Positions 1 through 9,512 of a stretch of 64,000 nucleotides of DNA are shown here, piece after piece. The DNA is taken from the NCBI RefSeq assembly GCF_900090325.1, contig NZ_FMHW01000002.1, positions 5,891,001 to 5,955,000 on the forward strand, written 5' to 3'. Numbering within the stretch: position 1 is the stretch's first letter; each line of letters begins with the position of its first letter. Origin of the DNA: Micromonospora pallida. Lineage in GTDB: Bacteria; Actinomycetota; Actinomycetes; Mycobacteriales; Micromonosporaceae. A program made the translations under genes and the position numbers. Under the pieces are notes generated by a model. The model had not been told where the DNA came from. It ran no database searches and saw only the letters and a list, made by a program, of their open reading frames with translations.

Positions 1-2
1 AG

Positions 3-521
3 CGGCAGACCGAGGCGCTCGCCGACACCGACCAGCCGATCGCCGCGGAGCGCGGCCGGGCGGCAGCCAGCCGACAGTCCGCCGGATTCACCGCGCTCAC
101 CGGCCCCGGCGTCACCGTCGAACTCGACGACGCCCGACGGCTGGAGAGCCTGCCCGACGGGGCGAGCAACGACGACCTGGTCGTCCACCAGGGTGACGTC
201 CAGGCGGTGGTGAACGCGCTCTGGGCAGGCGGCGCGGAGGCCATGTCAATCATGGATGTCCGCGTTCTGAGCACCAGCGCGGTACGCTGCGTAGGTAACA
301 CCCTGCTACTGCACGGCCGGGTGTACTCCCCTCCATTCAAGATCGTAGCAATCGGCGAGCCCGCTGCGCTCCAGCAGGCCCTCGCCGCATCTGAGGGAGT
401 CCGGTTGTTCAAGGACGCGGTCGACCACTACCAGCTCGGCTACCGCGAGACCGTCGCCACGGTCAGCGTGCCGGCGTTCGAGGGTTCGACAGCGCTCCGC
501 TCGGCGAAGGTGCCCCGGTGA
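3..521 (+). CDS. DUF881 family protein (3' part)
   Basis: The reading frame is open from the left edge and ends at 521, so the start codon and N-terminal membrane anchor lie outside the window. The visible 172 residues have the DUF881 pattern: a segment ending in an LTGPGV-like turn, then [15 protein letters not shown], a block on wrong-looking 'AMSIMDVRV' and a C-terminal GYRETVA-like segment. DUF881 proteins are usually membrane-anchored extracytoplasmic proteins of unknown function next to division and cell-wall genes in actinobacteria (the Rv0012 position in M. tuberculosis). The stop overlaps the GTG start of the sortase gene (GTGA), so the two are probably translationally coupled. Family call is from sequence pattern and gene order. 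Confidence 0.85.
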   Translation, partial: RQTEALADTDQPIAAERGRAAASRQSAGFTALTGPGVTVELDDARRLESLPDGASNDDLVVHQGDVQAVVNALWAGGAEAMSIMDVRVLSTSAVRCVGNTLLLHGRVYSPPFKIVAIGEPAALQQALAASEGVRLFKDAVDHYQLGYRETVATVSVPAFEGSTALRSAKVPR

Positions 522-2209
522 CCGGAACACCCGACGACCGGCACGCGGGCCACGACAGGTGGCCCGACACCGATCATCTGGAGGAACCCACCGCCGTCAT
601 CCGTAGGGTCGGCCAGCACGCCGAGCCGCAGCAGCAGCCAATGCCCACCGGTGGACGGTGGCCGGACCCGGTGCCGCCGCGTCCCAGTGCCCCGCCCACG
701 ACCGCCGCACCGCCGACCGGCCCGCCCCGGTCCGTGCCGCCGCCGGTACCGCAACCGTGGGCATCACCGGCCAGCTCGCTCCGCTCGGCGCCGCCGGCCG
801 GACCACCCGCGCCCGGCGCCGGCCCCCCGCCGATGTTCCGACCTCCCGGCGCACCGGGACCGGCCGGCTCGCCGCATGCGGCCCCGGCATCCGGCCACTC
901 CACCGCGCCGGCAGCCCATCGTCCGGCTGCGTCCCCGGCCTGGCCCACCAACCCGACCGGTTACGCCGCACCGGCGGCCGGCACGTCGACGCCGGCCGGT
1001 GGCGGCCTCCGCCCCGCTGCTCCCGGGCATAGCCAGGGTCCCGGCCATGGCGGTGACCAGCGTCCCGTCCCGCCGTTCACCGGGCCGGTCGACGATCCGC
1101 GGGCGGGGGGCGGCATCGAAGGTCCGACGGTGGTCATCGCCGCGCTCGACCCGCGCGGCGAGGAGTCCACCGCGCTGATCCCGTCGGTCGACCCGACCCG
1201 CCACGCCGTCGACCGGGCCTCGACTCCACCCGCCGCGGACCGCGCCCCGGCCCGGCTGTTCGACGACCGGGCCCCGACCCGACCGTCCGGCCCCGGAGTC
1301 GGTGTCCCGCAGACCGGGCGACGGACCGCCCACGATCCGGCGCTCGACTCGACAGCCCTGATGGGCGCCGTCCCGCGCACCCCGCACCGCCACGACGCAC
1401 CTGCCGCCGCCGGGCCCGACGCCGGCACGCCGCAGCCCCGTTGGGGGGAGCGGGTGGTGCAGCTACGCCCGGAACAGACCGACGAGGGCTACCGGAGCGT
1501 CTACTCGGAGCTGACTCGTCCCACGTTCTGGTCCCGGCTGCGTTCCGGTATCCGGGTCAGCGGCGAGATCCTCGTCACCTTCGGCCTGGTGGTGCTCCTC
1601 TTCGCCGGGTACGAGGTGTGGGGCAAGTCCGCCATCGTCGACGCCCACCAGAGCGACCTCAGTCAGGAGTTGGAGCAGGTGTGGGGACCGGAGGGCGATC
1701 CCACCGTCGCGCCGTCGGCGACCCCGAGCCCGAGCGCCACGCCGGCCCCTCCGGTGAACGGTAAGCCGATCGCCGGGCTCTACATCCCCCGGCTGGACAA
1801 GAACTGGATCGTGGTCGAGGGCGTCACCCAGAAGGACATCCGGTACGCCCCCGGGCACTACCCGGAGAGCGCCATGCCCGGCGAGCTGGGCAACTTCTCC
1901 GTCGCCGGCCACCGCAACCGGGCCACCTTCTGGCGGCTGGACGAGCTGGACGACGGTGACGCGATCGTGGTCGAGACCAAGGAGAAGTGGTTCGTCTACC
2001 GCGTCTCCCAGTCGCGGATCGTCAAGCCGTCGCAGGTCGAGGTGGTCGCCCCGGTGCCCGGCCAGCCGGGGAACGAACCGAGGCAGCGGATGCTCACCCT
2101 CACCACCTGCAACCCCAAGTTCGACAACTACGAGCGGCTGATCATCCACGCGGAGATGGAACGCTCGCAGGACAAGTCGGCGGGTCGCCCGGCCGAGCTG
2201 GAGGGCTGA
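518..2209 (+). CDS. class E sortase with long Pro-rich N-terminal region
   Basis: Protein of 563 residues. The first ~330 residues are low-complexity Pro/Ala/Gly-rich and probably cytoplasmic. A single membrane segment ([15 protein letters not shown]) lies at about 350-365, followed by a short Pro/Ser/Thr linker and the sortase beta-barrel. Catalytic features are visible: the His in SVAGHRN, the Cys in TLTTC and a downstream Arg in YERLI. Sortases join cell-wall sorting-signal proteins to peptidoglycan outside the membrane; class E enzymes are typical of high-GC actinobacteria and usually recognise LAxTG-type signals. The GTG start overlaps the DUF881 stop. The very long N-terminal tail compared with a typical ~250-residue class E sortase is unusual and could be a scaffold or a phosphorylation target of the nearby Ser/Thr kinases (inference). 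Confidence 0.93.
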   Translation: MTGTPDDRHAGHDRWPDTDHLEEPTAVIRRVGQHAEPQQQPMPTGGRWPDPVPPRPSAPPTTAAPPTGPPRSVPPPVPQPWASPASSLRSAPPAGPPAPGAGPPPMFRPPGAPGPAGSPHAAPASGHSTAPAAHRPAASPAWPTNPTGYAAPAAGTSTPAGGGLRPAAPGHSQGPGHGGDQRPVPPFTGPVDDPRAGGGIEGPTVVIAALDPRGEESTALIPSVDPTRHAVDRASTPPAADRAPARLFDDRAPTRPSGPGVGVPQTGRRTAHDPALDSTALMGAVPRTPHRHDAPAAAGPDAGTPQPRWGERVVQLRPEQTDEGYRSVYSELTRPTFWSRLRSGIRVSGEILVTFGLVVLLFAGYEVWGKSAIVDAHQSDLSQELEQVWGPEGDPTVAPSATPSPSATPAPPVNGKPIAGLYIPRLDKNWIVVEGVTQKDIRYAPGHYPESAMPGELGNFSVAGHRNRATFWRLDELDDGDAIVVETKEKWFVYRVSQSRIVKPSQVEVVAPVPGQPGNEPRQRMLTLTTCNPKFDNYERLIIHAEMERSQDKSAGRPAELEG

Positions 2210-2212
2210 GCC

Positions 2213-2485
2213 GTGTACGCGTGGATCTGGCGAAAGCTCCCGTTCGGGTTCCCCGGGAAGTTGATCGGTTCGCTGCTGCTCGCCTCGACGATGGTCGCGC
2301 TGCTCTGGTACGTCGTCTTTCCCTGGGCCGAGCCGCTGCTTCCCTTCGACGACGTGCAGGTCACCCAGGACGCCGAGGTGCCCGGTGGCCCGGCCGGGGA
2401 GGACGCCGGCACGTCCGGCGACGGACACGACCTGCCGTACGACACCGAGCAGAACAACACCCCACCCCCCTCTCCGGACAGGTGA
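2213..2485 (+). CDS. small single-pass membrane protein between sortase and pabA
   Basis: Ninety residues from a GTG start three bases after the sortase stop. The N-terminus YAWIWRKLPFGFPGK is followed by one membrane helix (LIGSLLLASTMVALLWYVVF), then an acidic, Gly/Pro-rich tail. Proteins with this WRKLPFG...GKL motif are commonly found between the sortase and pabA genes in Micromonosporaceae and Streptomyces; no function is known to me. Position and spacing (3 nt before, 4 nt after) point to one operon DUF881-sortase-this gene-pabA. It might assist the sortase at the membrane (inference). Confidence 0.85.
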   Translation: MYAWIWRKLPFGFPGKLIGSLLLASTMVALLWYVVFPWAEPLLPFDDVQVTQDAEVPGGPAGEDAGTSGDGHDLPYDTEQNNTPPPSPDR

Positions 2486-2489
2486 GTCG

Positions 2490-3140
2490 ATGCGCGTACT
2501 GGTGATCGACAATTACGACTCGTTCGTCTTCAACCTGGTGCAGTACCTCGGCCAGCTCGGCGTGGACTGCGAGGTACGGCGCAACGACGAGATCAGCGTC
2601 GACGAGGTGGGCCGGCTCGGCGCGGCCGGCATCCTGCTCTCGCCCGGTCCGGGCAGCCCGGACCGGGCCGGCATCTGCCTCGACGTCATCCACCGGTACG
2701 CCGGAAAACTACCGATCTTCGGCGTCTGCCTGGGCCACCAGGCGATCGGGGAGGCGTTCGGGGCCACCGTGGCCCGCGCCCCGGAGCTGCTGCACGGCAA
2801 GACCTCGCTGGTGCGGCACTCCTCGACCGGCGTCCTGGCCGGCCTGCCGGATCCGTTCACCGCGACCCGCTACCACTCGCTGGCGGTACTGCCCGAGACC
2901 CTGCCTGACGAGCTGGAGGTGACCGGCTGGACCGGCTCCGGCGTGGTGATGGCGATGCGCCACCGGACGCTGCCGGTGGAGGGGGTCCAGTTCCACCCGG
3001 AGTCCGTCCTCACCGAAGGCGGTCACCTGATGCTGGCGAACTGGCTGGCCACCTGTGGCTTCCCGGCGGCTCGGGAGCGGGCTCCCGAACTGGCCGCCGA
3101 GGTCGACGCTCGTCGCCTGGCCGCCTTCGCCACCACCTGA
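2490..3140 (+). CDS. pabA: aminodeoxychorismate/anthranilate synthase glutaminase subunit
   Basis: Class I glutamine amidotransferase, 216 residues, about the usual length for PabA/TrpG. It supplies ammonia from glutamine to the chorismate-using partner subunit for folate (or tryptophan) synthesis in the cytosol. The start MRVLVIDNYDSF is the canonical N-terminus; the nucleophile Cys is in GVCLGHQAIGE, and the His-Glu pair is in VQFHPESVLTE. The ATG at 2490 was chosen over longer in-frame starts because of this N-terminus and the position 4 nt after the preceding stop, with GGTGAG upstream. No pabB or trpE lies in the window, so PabA versus TrpG cannot be separated from sequence alone; the location next to pknB matches the gene called trpG/pabA (Rv0013) in mycobacteria. 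Confidence 0.95.
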   Translation: MRVLVIDNYDSFVFNLVQYLGQLGVDCEVRRNDEISVDEVGRLGAAGILLSPGPGSPDRAGICLDVIHRYAGKLPIFGVCLGHQAIGEAFGATVARAPELLHGKTSLVRHSSTGVLAGLPDPFTATRYHSLAVLPETLPDELEVTGWTGSGVVMAMRHRTLPVEGVQFHPESVLTEGGHLMLANWLATCGFPAARERAPELAAEVDARRLAAFATT

Positions 3141-3167
3141 GCCGGCCGGGTTACCGCCCGGTCCGGC
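3141..3167. terminator. GC-rich hairpin after pabA
   Basis: A ten-base arm (3141-3150) pairs with 3157-3167, with one bulged base and a six-base loop. It lies immediately after the pabA stop and between two convergent genes (pabA and pknB). There is no T-run, so this is a factor-dependent or actinobacterial hairpin-only type at best. Confidence 0.45.
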
Positions 3168-3222
3168 CGAGCCCCGGCCCGCCGACCCGGCCAGACCGGG
3201 CAGGGCCGGCTGGCCCGGCAGG

Positions 3223-5049
3223 TCAGTCTTGGCCAGCGGTTTCGTTACGGGGCGGCGGGGCCGTCGGGAACAGCAGGCCACCGCCGCCACCACCGTCGGT
3301 CGGCGTGGGCGTCGGGGTTACCCCACCCGGTGGCGGGGTCACGCTCGGGTCCGGCTCGGGTTCCGGCTGGGTGACCGTGATGGTCACCTTCGCACCACGG
3401 GCCAGCGACGAGCCGCCCTTCGGGTTCTGGCTGGTCACCCGGCCCGCCTGGTCCGCCGGCACCTCTTTGCCCTTGCGGATACTGACCTCGTAGCCGGCGT
3501 CGCGCAGTTCCTCGACGGCGTCCTCCTGGGTCTCGCCTTCCACGTCCGGCACCTCGCGGACGTTGCCCCGGGAAACCTCGACGACGACCTCGCTGCTCTC
3601 CTCGACGCTCCGCCCGGACGGCGGGTTCAGGTTGGTGACCAGGCCCTCGGGTTCGTCGCTGTTGACGTCCTTCCGCTTCACCACGAGCCCCAACGCCTTG
3701 AGCTGCGCCTCGACGTTCTCGAACTTGGAACCGATGAGGTTGTCGGGGATGGTCACCACCGGCTTGCCGCCGCACATGTGCAGCGTGACCGTCTCGTTCT
3801 CGTTGATCTCCTCGCCGGCCGGCGGGTCCTGCCGAAAGACGGTGTCCTTCTTGCAGTCGCTGTTGAGCACCGGATCGCCGATCTCGGGCCTGAGCTTCGC
3901 GTTGGTCAGATCGGCGGCCGCCTGCTGCTGGGTCTTGCCGACCAGCTCGGGCACGGGGACGGTGTTCTCCTTGTTGCTGAGCAGCAGCAGGCCGGCGATC
4001 AGGGCGATCACCGCGAGCACGCCGAGACCGGCGAGCGTGGCGATCACCCAGGACGAGGCGCGGCGTTGCCGTGGGTCACCCACCCGGGCGGGCATCTGCC
4101 GGGTCTGCGGGCTCGTCGCGGCACCCGGGAAGGCGGCTGCCGCCGGGGCCGGCCCCATCGCCGCCGTTTCGTCCTCGCGCAGCACCGGAGTGGCGGCCAC
4201 CGGTCGCCCGGCGGCGGCGCGGAGCAGGTCGGCGCGCATCTCCCCGGCGCTCTGGTAACGGTTCAGCGGGTTCTTCGACAGCGCCTTCAGCACGATGGCG
4301 TCGATCGGCGGGGTGACGTCCGGATTGATGTCGCTCGGCGTCGGCGGCGCCTCCCGGACGTGCTGGTAAGCCACGCTGACCGGGCTGTCCCCGACGAACG
4401 GCGGGTGGCCGCAGACCAGCTCGAACAGGACGCAACCGGCGGCGTAGACGTCCGAGCGGGCGTCCACCGCCTCGCCCCGGGCCTGCTCGGGGGAGAGGTA
4501 CTGGGCGGTGCCGATCACGGCACTGGTCTGGGTCATCGTGGTCGCGCCGCTGGCCAGCGCCCGGGCGATACCGAAGTCCATCACCTTGACCTGGCCGGTC
4601 AGGGTGAGCATCACGTTGCCGGGCTTGATGTCCCGGTGGATGATCCCGTGCCGGTGGCTGAACTCCAGCGCCGCGCACATGTCGGCGGTGATCTCCAGGG
4701 CCCGGCGGGGCTGGAGGCGGCCCTCCGCGCCCAGCACCTCCTTCAACGTCCGCCCGTTCACGAACTCCATGACGATGAAGGGCAGGGTCTCGCCGGTCGG
4801 GGCGGTCTCCTCGCCGGTGTCGTAGACGGCGACGATCGCGGGGTGATTGAGCGAGGCGGCGTTCTGCGCCTCCCGGCGGAACCGCATCTGGAAGGTCGCG
4901 TCGCGGGCCAGGTCGGCCCGGAGCATCTTGATGGCGACGTCCCGGCCGAGCCGAAGGTCGCGACCGCGGTGCACCTCGGCCATACCGCCGTAGCCGAGGA
5001 GCTCGCCGACCTGGTACCTGCCACCCAGCAGGCGGGCCTGCGCAGTCAT
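3223..5049 (-). CDS. pknB: Ser/Thr protein kinase with PASTA domains
   Basis: Transmembrane kinase of 608 residues that senses muropeptides/lipid II outside the cell and phosphorylates division and wall-synthesis proteins inside. Kinase domain at about 12-275: glycine loop LGYGGMAEVH, ATP lysine K41, catalytic loop HRDIKPGN (D140), DFG at 158-160, and an activation loop rich in Thr (ATTMTQTSAVIGT). A Pro-rich juxtamembrane stretch is followed by one membrane helix (WVIATLAGLGVLAVIALIAG) and three PASTA repeats, each with a P-x-L/V-x-G-type start (VPELVGKTQ, IPDNLIGSK, VPDVEGETQ), then a Thr/Pro-rich tail. Mycobacterial PknB has four PASTA repeats, so this version has one fewer. Its start overlaps the pknA stop (ATGA), which suggests translational coupling at the end of the fhaA-to-pknB operon. 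Confidence 0.97.
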   Translation of the reverse strand: MTAQARLLGGRYQVGELLGYGGMAEVHRGRDLRLGRDVAIKMLRADLARDATFQMRFRREAQNAASLNHPAIVAVYDTGEETAPTGETLPFIVMEFVNGRTLKEVLGAEGRLQPRRALEITADMCAALEFSHRHGIIHRDIKPGNVMLTLTGQVKVMDFGIARALASGATTMTQTSAVIGTAQYLSPEQARGEAVDARSDVYAAGCVLFELVCGHPPFVGDSPVSVAYQHVREAPPTPSDINPDVTPPIDAIVLKALSKNPLNRYQSAGEMRADLLRAAAGRPVAATPVLREDETAAMGPAPAAAAFPGAATSPQTRQMPARVGDPRQRRASSWVIATLAGLGVLAVIALIAGLLLLSNKENTVPVPELVGKTQQQAAADLTNAKLRPEIGDPVLNSDCKKDTVFRQDPPAGEEINENETVTLHMCGGKPVVTIPDNLIGSKFENVEAQLKALGLVVKRKDVNSDEPEGLVTNLNPPSGRSVEESSEVVVEVSRGNVREVPDVEGETQEDAVEELRDAGYEVSIRKGKEVPADQAGRVTSQNPKGGSSLARGAKVTITVTQPEPEPDPSVTPPPGGVTPTPTPTDGGGGGGLLFPTAPPPRNETAGQD

Positions 5050-6482
5050 CGCGTCTGTCGTCCTTCGCTCGTCGTCGTCCCGTCGCCACCCGGCACGGAT
5101 CGTCCCACCCGACGGTACGACGCCGGGGTGACGTCGTCATCTCCGCTGACCGCCGGCACCTCGAACATCACATTCGGTGACCGCTGCATGCCGGCCGAAC
5201 TCGCCGTCGAGTCGCTGTCCTGCAACCTGTAGGAAATCACGCCGGAGCAGACCAGGACCAGTACGGCGAGCGCAACGACGAGCAGCACCGTCCGGGCCCG
5301 CGGCCCGCTCGACGGCGGAGGCAGCGGAACGGGCTGGGCGGCGTACCCGACCGGCCGCAGCGGAGCCGACGGGACCTGGGCGGCACCCCGGGGATAGCCG
5401 GCGGGCGTCACCGGCGGGCGCGCCGGGGTGACCGGCGGCTGGGGGACCGGTCGGGCCATCATCGACGGCGCGGGGCGGGGCGGGGAGACCGGGACCGAGG
5501 CGACCGGCCGCGCCGCCGCCGGCGGGTGGGCCTGCGGGTGCTGCGGTACGACCGGTGGGCGAGGCTGCTGCTGCGGCCGGACCTGCGCCCGGGCCTGCGG
5601 GGTGGCCGGCGACCCGGGAGCGGCGGAGACCGGTCGGGCCCGACCGCCCGGCCGGTTCTGCTGGGCGAGGGCGGCCTTCACCTGGCGGGCCGCGCCGGCC
5701 AGGGCGGCAGCGCTCGGCCACCGGGCCGCCGGGTCCTTGGCCATGGCCCGGTCCACGAGCGCGCGCACCGACGGGGGGATGTCCGGCGGGAGCGGACGCG
5801 GGGTCTCCCGGACGTGCCGCATCGCGATCTCCAGGGGGTTGTCCCCCTCGAACGGCCGACGACCGGCGAGGCACTGGTAGGCGACCACGCCGAGGGCGTA
5901 GACGTCGGAGGCCGCGGTGGCGACCGCGCCGGACGCCTGCTCCGGCGAGATGTACGAGGCGGTGCCGAGCACCGAACCGGCGGCGGTGAGCTGGCCGACC
6001 AGCTCGGAACGGGCGATGCCGAAGTCGGTCAGCACCAGCGTGCCGTTCGGGCGGACCAGCAGGTTGCCGGGCTTCACGTCGCGGTGCACGATGCCCTTGC
6101 CGTGCGCGGCGTGCAGGGCGTCCGCGGCCTGGGCCACCAGCGCCATCGTCCGGGCCGGGGTGAGCCGGCCGACCCGGTTCAGGGTCGCCGCGAGGGCGTC
6201 CCCCTCGACGTACTCCATGATCAGGAAGGCGATCTGCTGGTCGCTACCGAAATCGTAGATGTCGACCACGCCGGGGTGGTTGATGGTCGCCATGGTGCGC
6301 GCCTCGCCCCGGAATCGCTCGGCGAACCCCGGCTCGTCCAGCAACGCGGGGAGCAGGCTCTTCACCGCGACGACCCGGCCGAGCACCTGGTCGGTGCCGC
6401 GCCAGACGTCGCCCATGCCACCGCTGGCGATCCGCTCGTCGAGGCGGTAGCGGTTGTTGAGCTGGACGCCGGGGCTGAGCAT
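5046..6482 (-). CDS. pknA: Ser/Thr protein kinase PknA
   Basis: Protein of 478 residues. Kinase domain at about 12-270 with glycine loop IASGGMGDVW, K41, HRDVKPGN (D135), DFGIAR and the APE-equivalent SPEQASG. A ~130-residue Pro/Ala/Gln-rich linker follows, then one membrane helix (TVLLVVALAVLVLVCSGVI) and a ~45-residue outer tail with no PASTA repeat. PknA works with PknB to control cell shape and septation through proteins such as Wag31, CwlM and FhaB in related bacteria. The start is 3 nt downstream of the pbpA stop and the gene ends in an ATGA overlap with pknB. Confidence 0.96.
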   Translation of the reverse strand: MLSPGVQLNNRYRLDERIASGGMGDVWRGTDQVLGRVVAVKSLLPALLDEPGFAERFRGEARTMATINHPGVVDIYDFGSDQQIAFLIMEYVEGDALAATLNRVGRLTPARTMALVAQAADALHAAHGKGIVHRDVKPGNLLVRPNGTLVLTDFGIARSELVGQLTAAGSVLGTASYISPEQASGAVATAASDVYALGVVAYQCLAGRRPFEGDNPLEIAMRHVRETPRPLPPDIPPSVRALVDRAMAKDPAARWPSAAALAGAARQVKAALAQQNRPGGRARPVSAAPGSPATPQARAQVRPQQQPRPPVVPQHPQAHPPAAARPVASVPVSPPRPAPSMMARPVPQPPVTPARPPVTPAGYPRGAAQVPSAPLRPVGYAAQPVPLPPPSSGPRARTVLLVVALAVLVLVCSGVISYRLQDSDSTASSAGMQRSPNVMFEVPAVSGDDDVTPASYRRVGRSVPGGDGTTTSEGRQTR

Positions 6483-6485
6483 GTG

Positions 6486-7997
6486 TCACCGCCCCCCGGG
6501 GTCCGCGATGGCCGCCCGCATGATCTGGCCGGCGATCCGGGCGGCCTCGGCGCTGCCACCCGATCCCGCCGACTCCAGCATGACGCAGACGGCGGAGACC
6601 GGCTTGCCGTCCTTGTCCAGGGCGAAGCCGATAAACCAGCCGTGGTCGTCGGTGGTCTCCCCGGCCTGGGCGGTGCCGGTCTTGCCGCCGACCGTGTACC
6701 CGTTGATCCGGGCGTTGCGGCCGGTGCCGTCGGTCACCACGTTGACCATCATGTCCCGAAGGTCGCTGGCGACCTGGCCGCTGACCGGCTGCCGGAGCTG
6801 TTTCGGGTCGGCCGTGTAGTAGTTGGTCGTCCGGTCCGGGCCGAGTAGCTGCTGGACCAGGTACGGCCGCATCTGGGTGCCGTTGTTCGCCACTGCGGCG
6901 GCGATCAGCGCACCCTGCAACGGGGTCATCCGGACGTCGAACTGGCCGATGGAGGACTGCGCCAGACCGGCCGGGTCGTCCCCACCGTCCGGGTTCTTGA
7001 TGTCCCCGGTACGGCTGGCGGCAACCGGGATGCCGGCCTCGTTGAGGTGGCCGACGGTCAGGTCCTCCTGCTCGAAGCCGAACTGTCGGGCCTTCTCCTT
7101 GATCGTGTCGGCGCCGAGCCGGACGCCGAGCTTGGCGAAGCCGGTGTTGCAGGACTCGGTGACCGCGTTGGCCAGGGTCACCTCGTCCTCGGGGCAGATC
7201 GACGGCGCGGCGTTGCGGATCGGCGTACCGGAGGTCGGTGCGGTGTAGCTCGACCCAGCCGGGATCATGGTCTCCGGGGTGACCCCGTTCTCCAGCGCGG
7301 CGGCGGCCACCACGATCTTGAAGGTCGACCCCGGGGGCAGCACCTCGCCGAGCGCCCGGTTCTTCAGCGGTTCGTTCGGGTCGCTCTCGAACTTGTTGTA
7401 TGCCGCCGACGCCTCGTCGGTGTCGTGGCTGGCCAACGGGTTCGGGTCGAAGCTGGGCATGGAGACCAGGGCCTGGATGGCACCGGTCCGCGGGTCGAGC
7501 GCAATCGCCGCGCCCTTGGTCGCGCCCACCCGGTTGTCGCCCAGCTCGCTGTACGCCGTGTCCTGTGCCCCCTTGGAGATGCTGAGCAGCACATTGCCAC
7601 CGCCGGACGGCTCGCCGGACAGCCGGAGCATGTCCCGGAACCGGTCGGCGAAGAGCTGGTCGCTGGTGCCGGCGAGGAAGTCGTCCTCGGCCCGCTCGAT
7701 GCCGGTGTCCCCGAGGTTGACCGGCTTGTAGCCGAGTACGTGCGCGTACTTCAGGCCGCTCGGGTAGGTCCGCAGGTACTTCAGGCTGCCGTTGGTCTCC
7801 TTGCTGGTGGCCACCGGGGTGCCGCCAGCCTCGATGTTGCCGCGCTTGCGGTCGTACTCGGCGACCTGGACCCGGCCGTTGTAGTCGCTGGTGCGGTACT
7901 CGTCGGCCTTGTACGCCTGGACCCAGTTCAGATTCAGGAAGAGCAGGCTGAACAGGACCATCACGACCACGCCGACCCGACGGAGCGGTGCGTTCAC
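6486..7997 (-). CDS. pbpA: class B penicillin-binding protein (transpeptidase)
   Basis: Protein of 503 residues with an N-terminal signal anchor (VGVVVMVLFSLLFLNLNW), a dimerisation/pedestal region and a transpeptidase domain. Active-site motifs: STFK with nucleophile S224, SCN at 282-284 and KTGTAQ starting at K439. It cross-links peptidoglycan on the outer face of the membrane, most likely with its cognate SEDS polymerase RodA encoded directly upstream. The pbpA start overlaps the rodA stop (ATGA type), so the pair is probably made in matched amounts. Actinobacterial PbpA of this locus is required for normal septation and cell shape in mycobacteria (known family role). Confidence 0.96.
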   Translation of the reverse strand: MNAPLRRVGVVVMVLFSLLFLNLNWVQAYKADEYRTSDYNGRVQVAEYDRKRGNIEAGGTPVATSKETNGSLKYLRTYPSGLKYAHVLGYKPVNLGDTGIERAEDDFLAGTSDQLFADRFRDMLRLSGEPSGGGNVLLSISKGAQDTAYSELGDNRVGATKGAAIALDPRTGAIQALVSMPSFDPNPLASHDTDEASAAYNKFESDPNEPLKNRALGEVLPPGSTFKIVVAAAALENGVTPETMIPAGSSYTAPTSGTPIRNAAPSICPEDEVTLANAVTESCNTGFAKLGVRLGADTIKEKARQFGFEQEDLTVGHLNEAGIPVAASRTGDIKNPDGGDDPAGLAQSSIGQFDVRMTPLQGALIAAAVANNGTQMRPYLVQQLLGPDRTTNYYTADPKQLRQPVSGQVASDLRDMMVNVVTDGTGRNARINGYTVGGKTGTAQAGETTDDHGWFIGFALDKDGKPVSAVCVMLESAGSGGSAEAARIAGQIMRAAIADPGGR

Positions 7998-9484
7998 GGG
8001 CGGATCACCTCCGTAGGGGCACCGTGGAGCTGCTCGGGCGGACCAGCGCTGTTGCCCGCGCGGGCCGCTGGCCCAGCGGAAACCGGCCGCCGACCGGCGT
8101 CCGATATCCGCAGCAGGGTGGCGACCAGCAGCCAGTTCGCCATCAGCGAGGAACCACCGGCAGAGAGGAACGGCGTGGTCTGACCGGTGAGCGGGATGAG
8201 CCCGCTGATGCCACCGACGATCACGAAGACCTGGAGCCCGAGGGTGAAGGCGAGACCGCCGGCAAGCAGCTTGCCGAACGAGTCCCGGACGGTGAGCGCG
8301 GCGCGCAGCCCGCGCTGGACGATCAGCAGGTAGACCACGAGCAGGGCGGAGAGACCGAACAGGCCGATCTCCTCACCGATGCCGGCGAAGATGAAGTCGT
8401 TCTGCACCTCGGGCAGTACGTCCGGGGCACCGCCGCCCGGCCCGGCCCCGAACAGGCCGCCGGTGCCGAGGGCGAGCAGCCCCTGCACCAACTGGTAGCC
8501 GGCATCGGTCGGGTCGGCGAACGGGTCGAGCCAGATCTCCGCCCGGTCGTAGAAGTTGGCAAACGGGCCGCCGATCGTGCTGCCCAGCAGGTAGGCGAGG
8601 TAGACGCCGCCGAAGAAGAGCACCAGGCCGATGATCAGCCAGCTCACCCGTTCCGTGGCGACGTAGAGCGTCACCACGAAGAGGCCGAAGTAGAGCAGCG
8701 CGGTGCCCAGGTCCTTCTCGAAGACGAGGACCAGGAGGCTGAACATCCAGACCACGACCACCGGGCCGAGGTCCCGGCCACGGGGGAAGTCGATGCCGAG
8801 GAACCGCCGGCTGGCCAGCGACAGCACCTCGCGCTTACGCACCAGGTAGTACGCGAAGAAGACCAGCAGGGCGAGCTTGGCGAACTCACCGGGCTGGATG
8901 GAGAAGCTGCCGATCCGGATCCAGAGCTTGGCACCGTTGATCTCAGAGAACCGGCCGGGCAACACGGCCGGGATCATCACCAGCACGATGCCGGCGAGCC
9001 CCAGCGTGTAGGCGTACCGGGAGACCGCGCGGTGGTCCCGCATCAGCACCAGCAACCCCGCCGCCAGGACCACCGAGACCAGGGTCCAGGCCAACTGCCG
9101 CCCACCGGTGCCGGCGAAGATGGCCAGGTCGGCCCGCTCGGCGGCCGGCGCGTCGGCCAGGTCGAGCCGGCGCAGGAAGCCGACGCCGAGGCCGTTGAGC
9201 AGGGCTACGGCAGGCAGCAGGGCGGGGTCGGCGAACGGGGCAAGGTACCGGATCACCACGTGCATGCCGAGGAAGACCGCGGAGAGCGCGACGGCCGGGA
9301 TCCAGAAGTCGCCGGTGACCTCGTCGAGCACGTTCGCCTCGACCGTGGCCCCGTACGCGGCGACCAGCAGCATGGCCACCGCGAGCAGGGACAGCTCCGC
9401 ATTGCGCCGGGCACGGGCCAGGCGTACGCCGGGCTGCTCGCCCGTCGTGCCGGGCGAGACTGCCGGGGTGGCCTGGGCGGTCAC
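7994..9484 (-). CDS. rodA: SEDS peptidoglycan glycosyltransferase RodA/FtsW family
   Basis: Multi-pass membrane protein (about ten or more helices, 496 residues) that polymerises lipid II into glycan strands with a partner class B PBP. Family marks include the AKLALLVFFAYYLV block, the conserved loop with YQLVQGLLALGTGGLFG and the C-terminal GLIPLTGQTTPFLSAGGSS signature of SEDS proteins. The GTG at 9484 is preferred (MTAQATPAVSP...) because GAGG lies 8 nt upstream and it sits 28 nt after the pstP stop; a longer in-frame extension would run back into pstP. It ends in a 4-nt overlap with pbpA. Confidence 0.95.
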   Translation of the reverse strand: MTAQATPAVSPGTTGEQPGVRLARARRNAELSLLAVAMLLVAAYGATVEANVLDEVTGDFWIPAVALSAVFLGMHVVIRYLAPFADPALLPAVALLNGLGVGFLRRLDLADAPAAERADLAIFAGTGGRQLAWTLVSVVLAAGLLVLMRDHRAVSRYAYTLGLAGIVLVMIPAVLPGRFSEINGAKLWIRIGSFSIQPGEFAKLALLVFFAYYLVRKREVLSLASRRFLGIDFPRGRDLGPVVVVWMFSLLVLVFEKDLGTALLYFGLFVVTLYVATERVSWLIIGLVLFFGGVYLAYLLGSTIGGPFANFYDRAEIWLDPFADPTDAGYQLVQGLLALGTGGLFGAGPGGGAPDVLPEVQNDFIFAGIGEEIGLFGLSALLVVYLLIVQRGLRAALTVRDSFGKLLAGGLAFTLGLQVFVIVGGISGLIPLTGQTTPFLSAGGSSLMANWLLVATLLRISDAGRRPVSAGPAARAGNSAGPPEQLHGAPTEVIRP

Positions 9485-9512
9485 GTTCGGATCCTCGAGG
9501 TCGGGCCGGTGC

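Noticed and set aside
1463..2512. Long - strand frame opposite the sortase gene
   Set aside because: It is an antisense shadow caused by high GC content; the + strand frame has recognisable sortase motifs and fits the operon.
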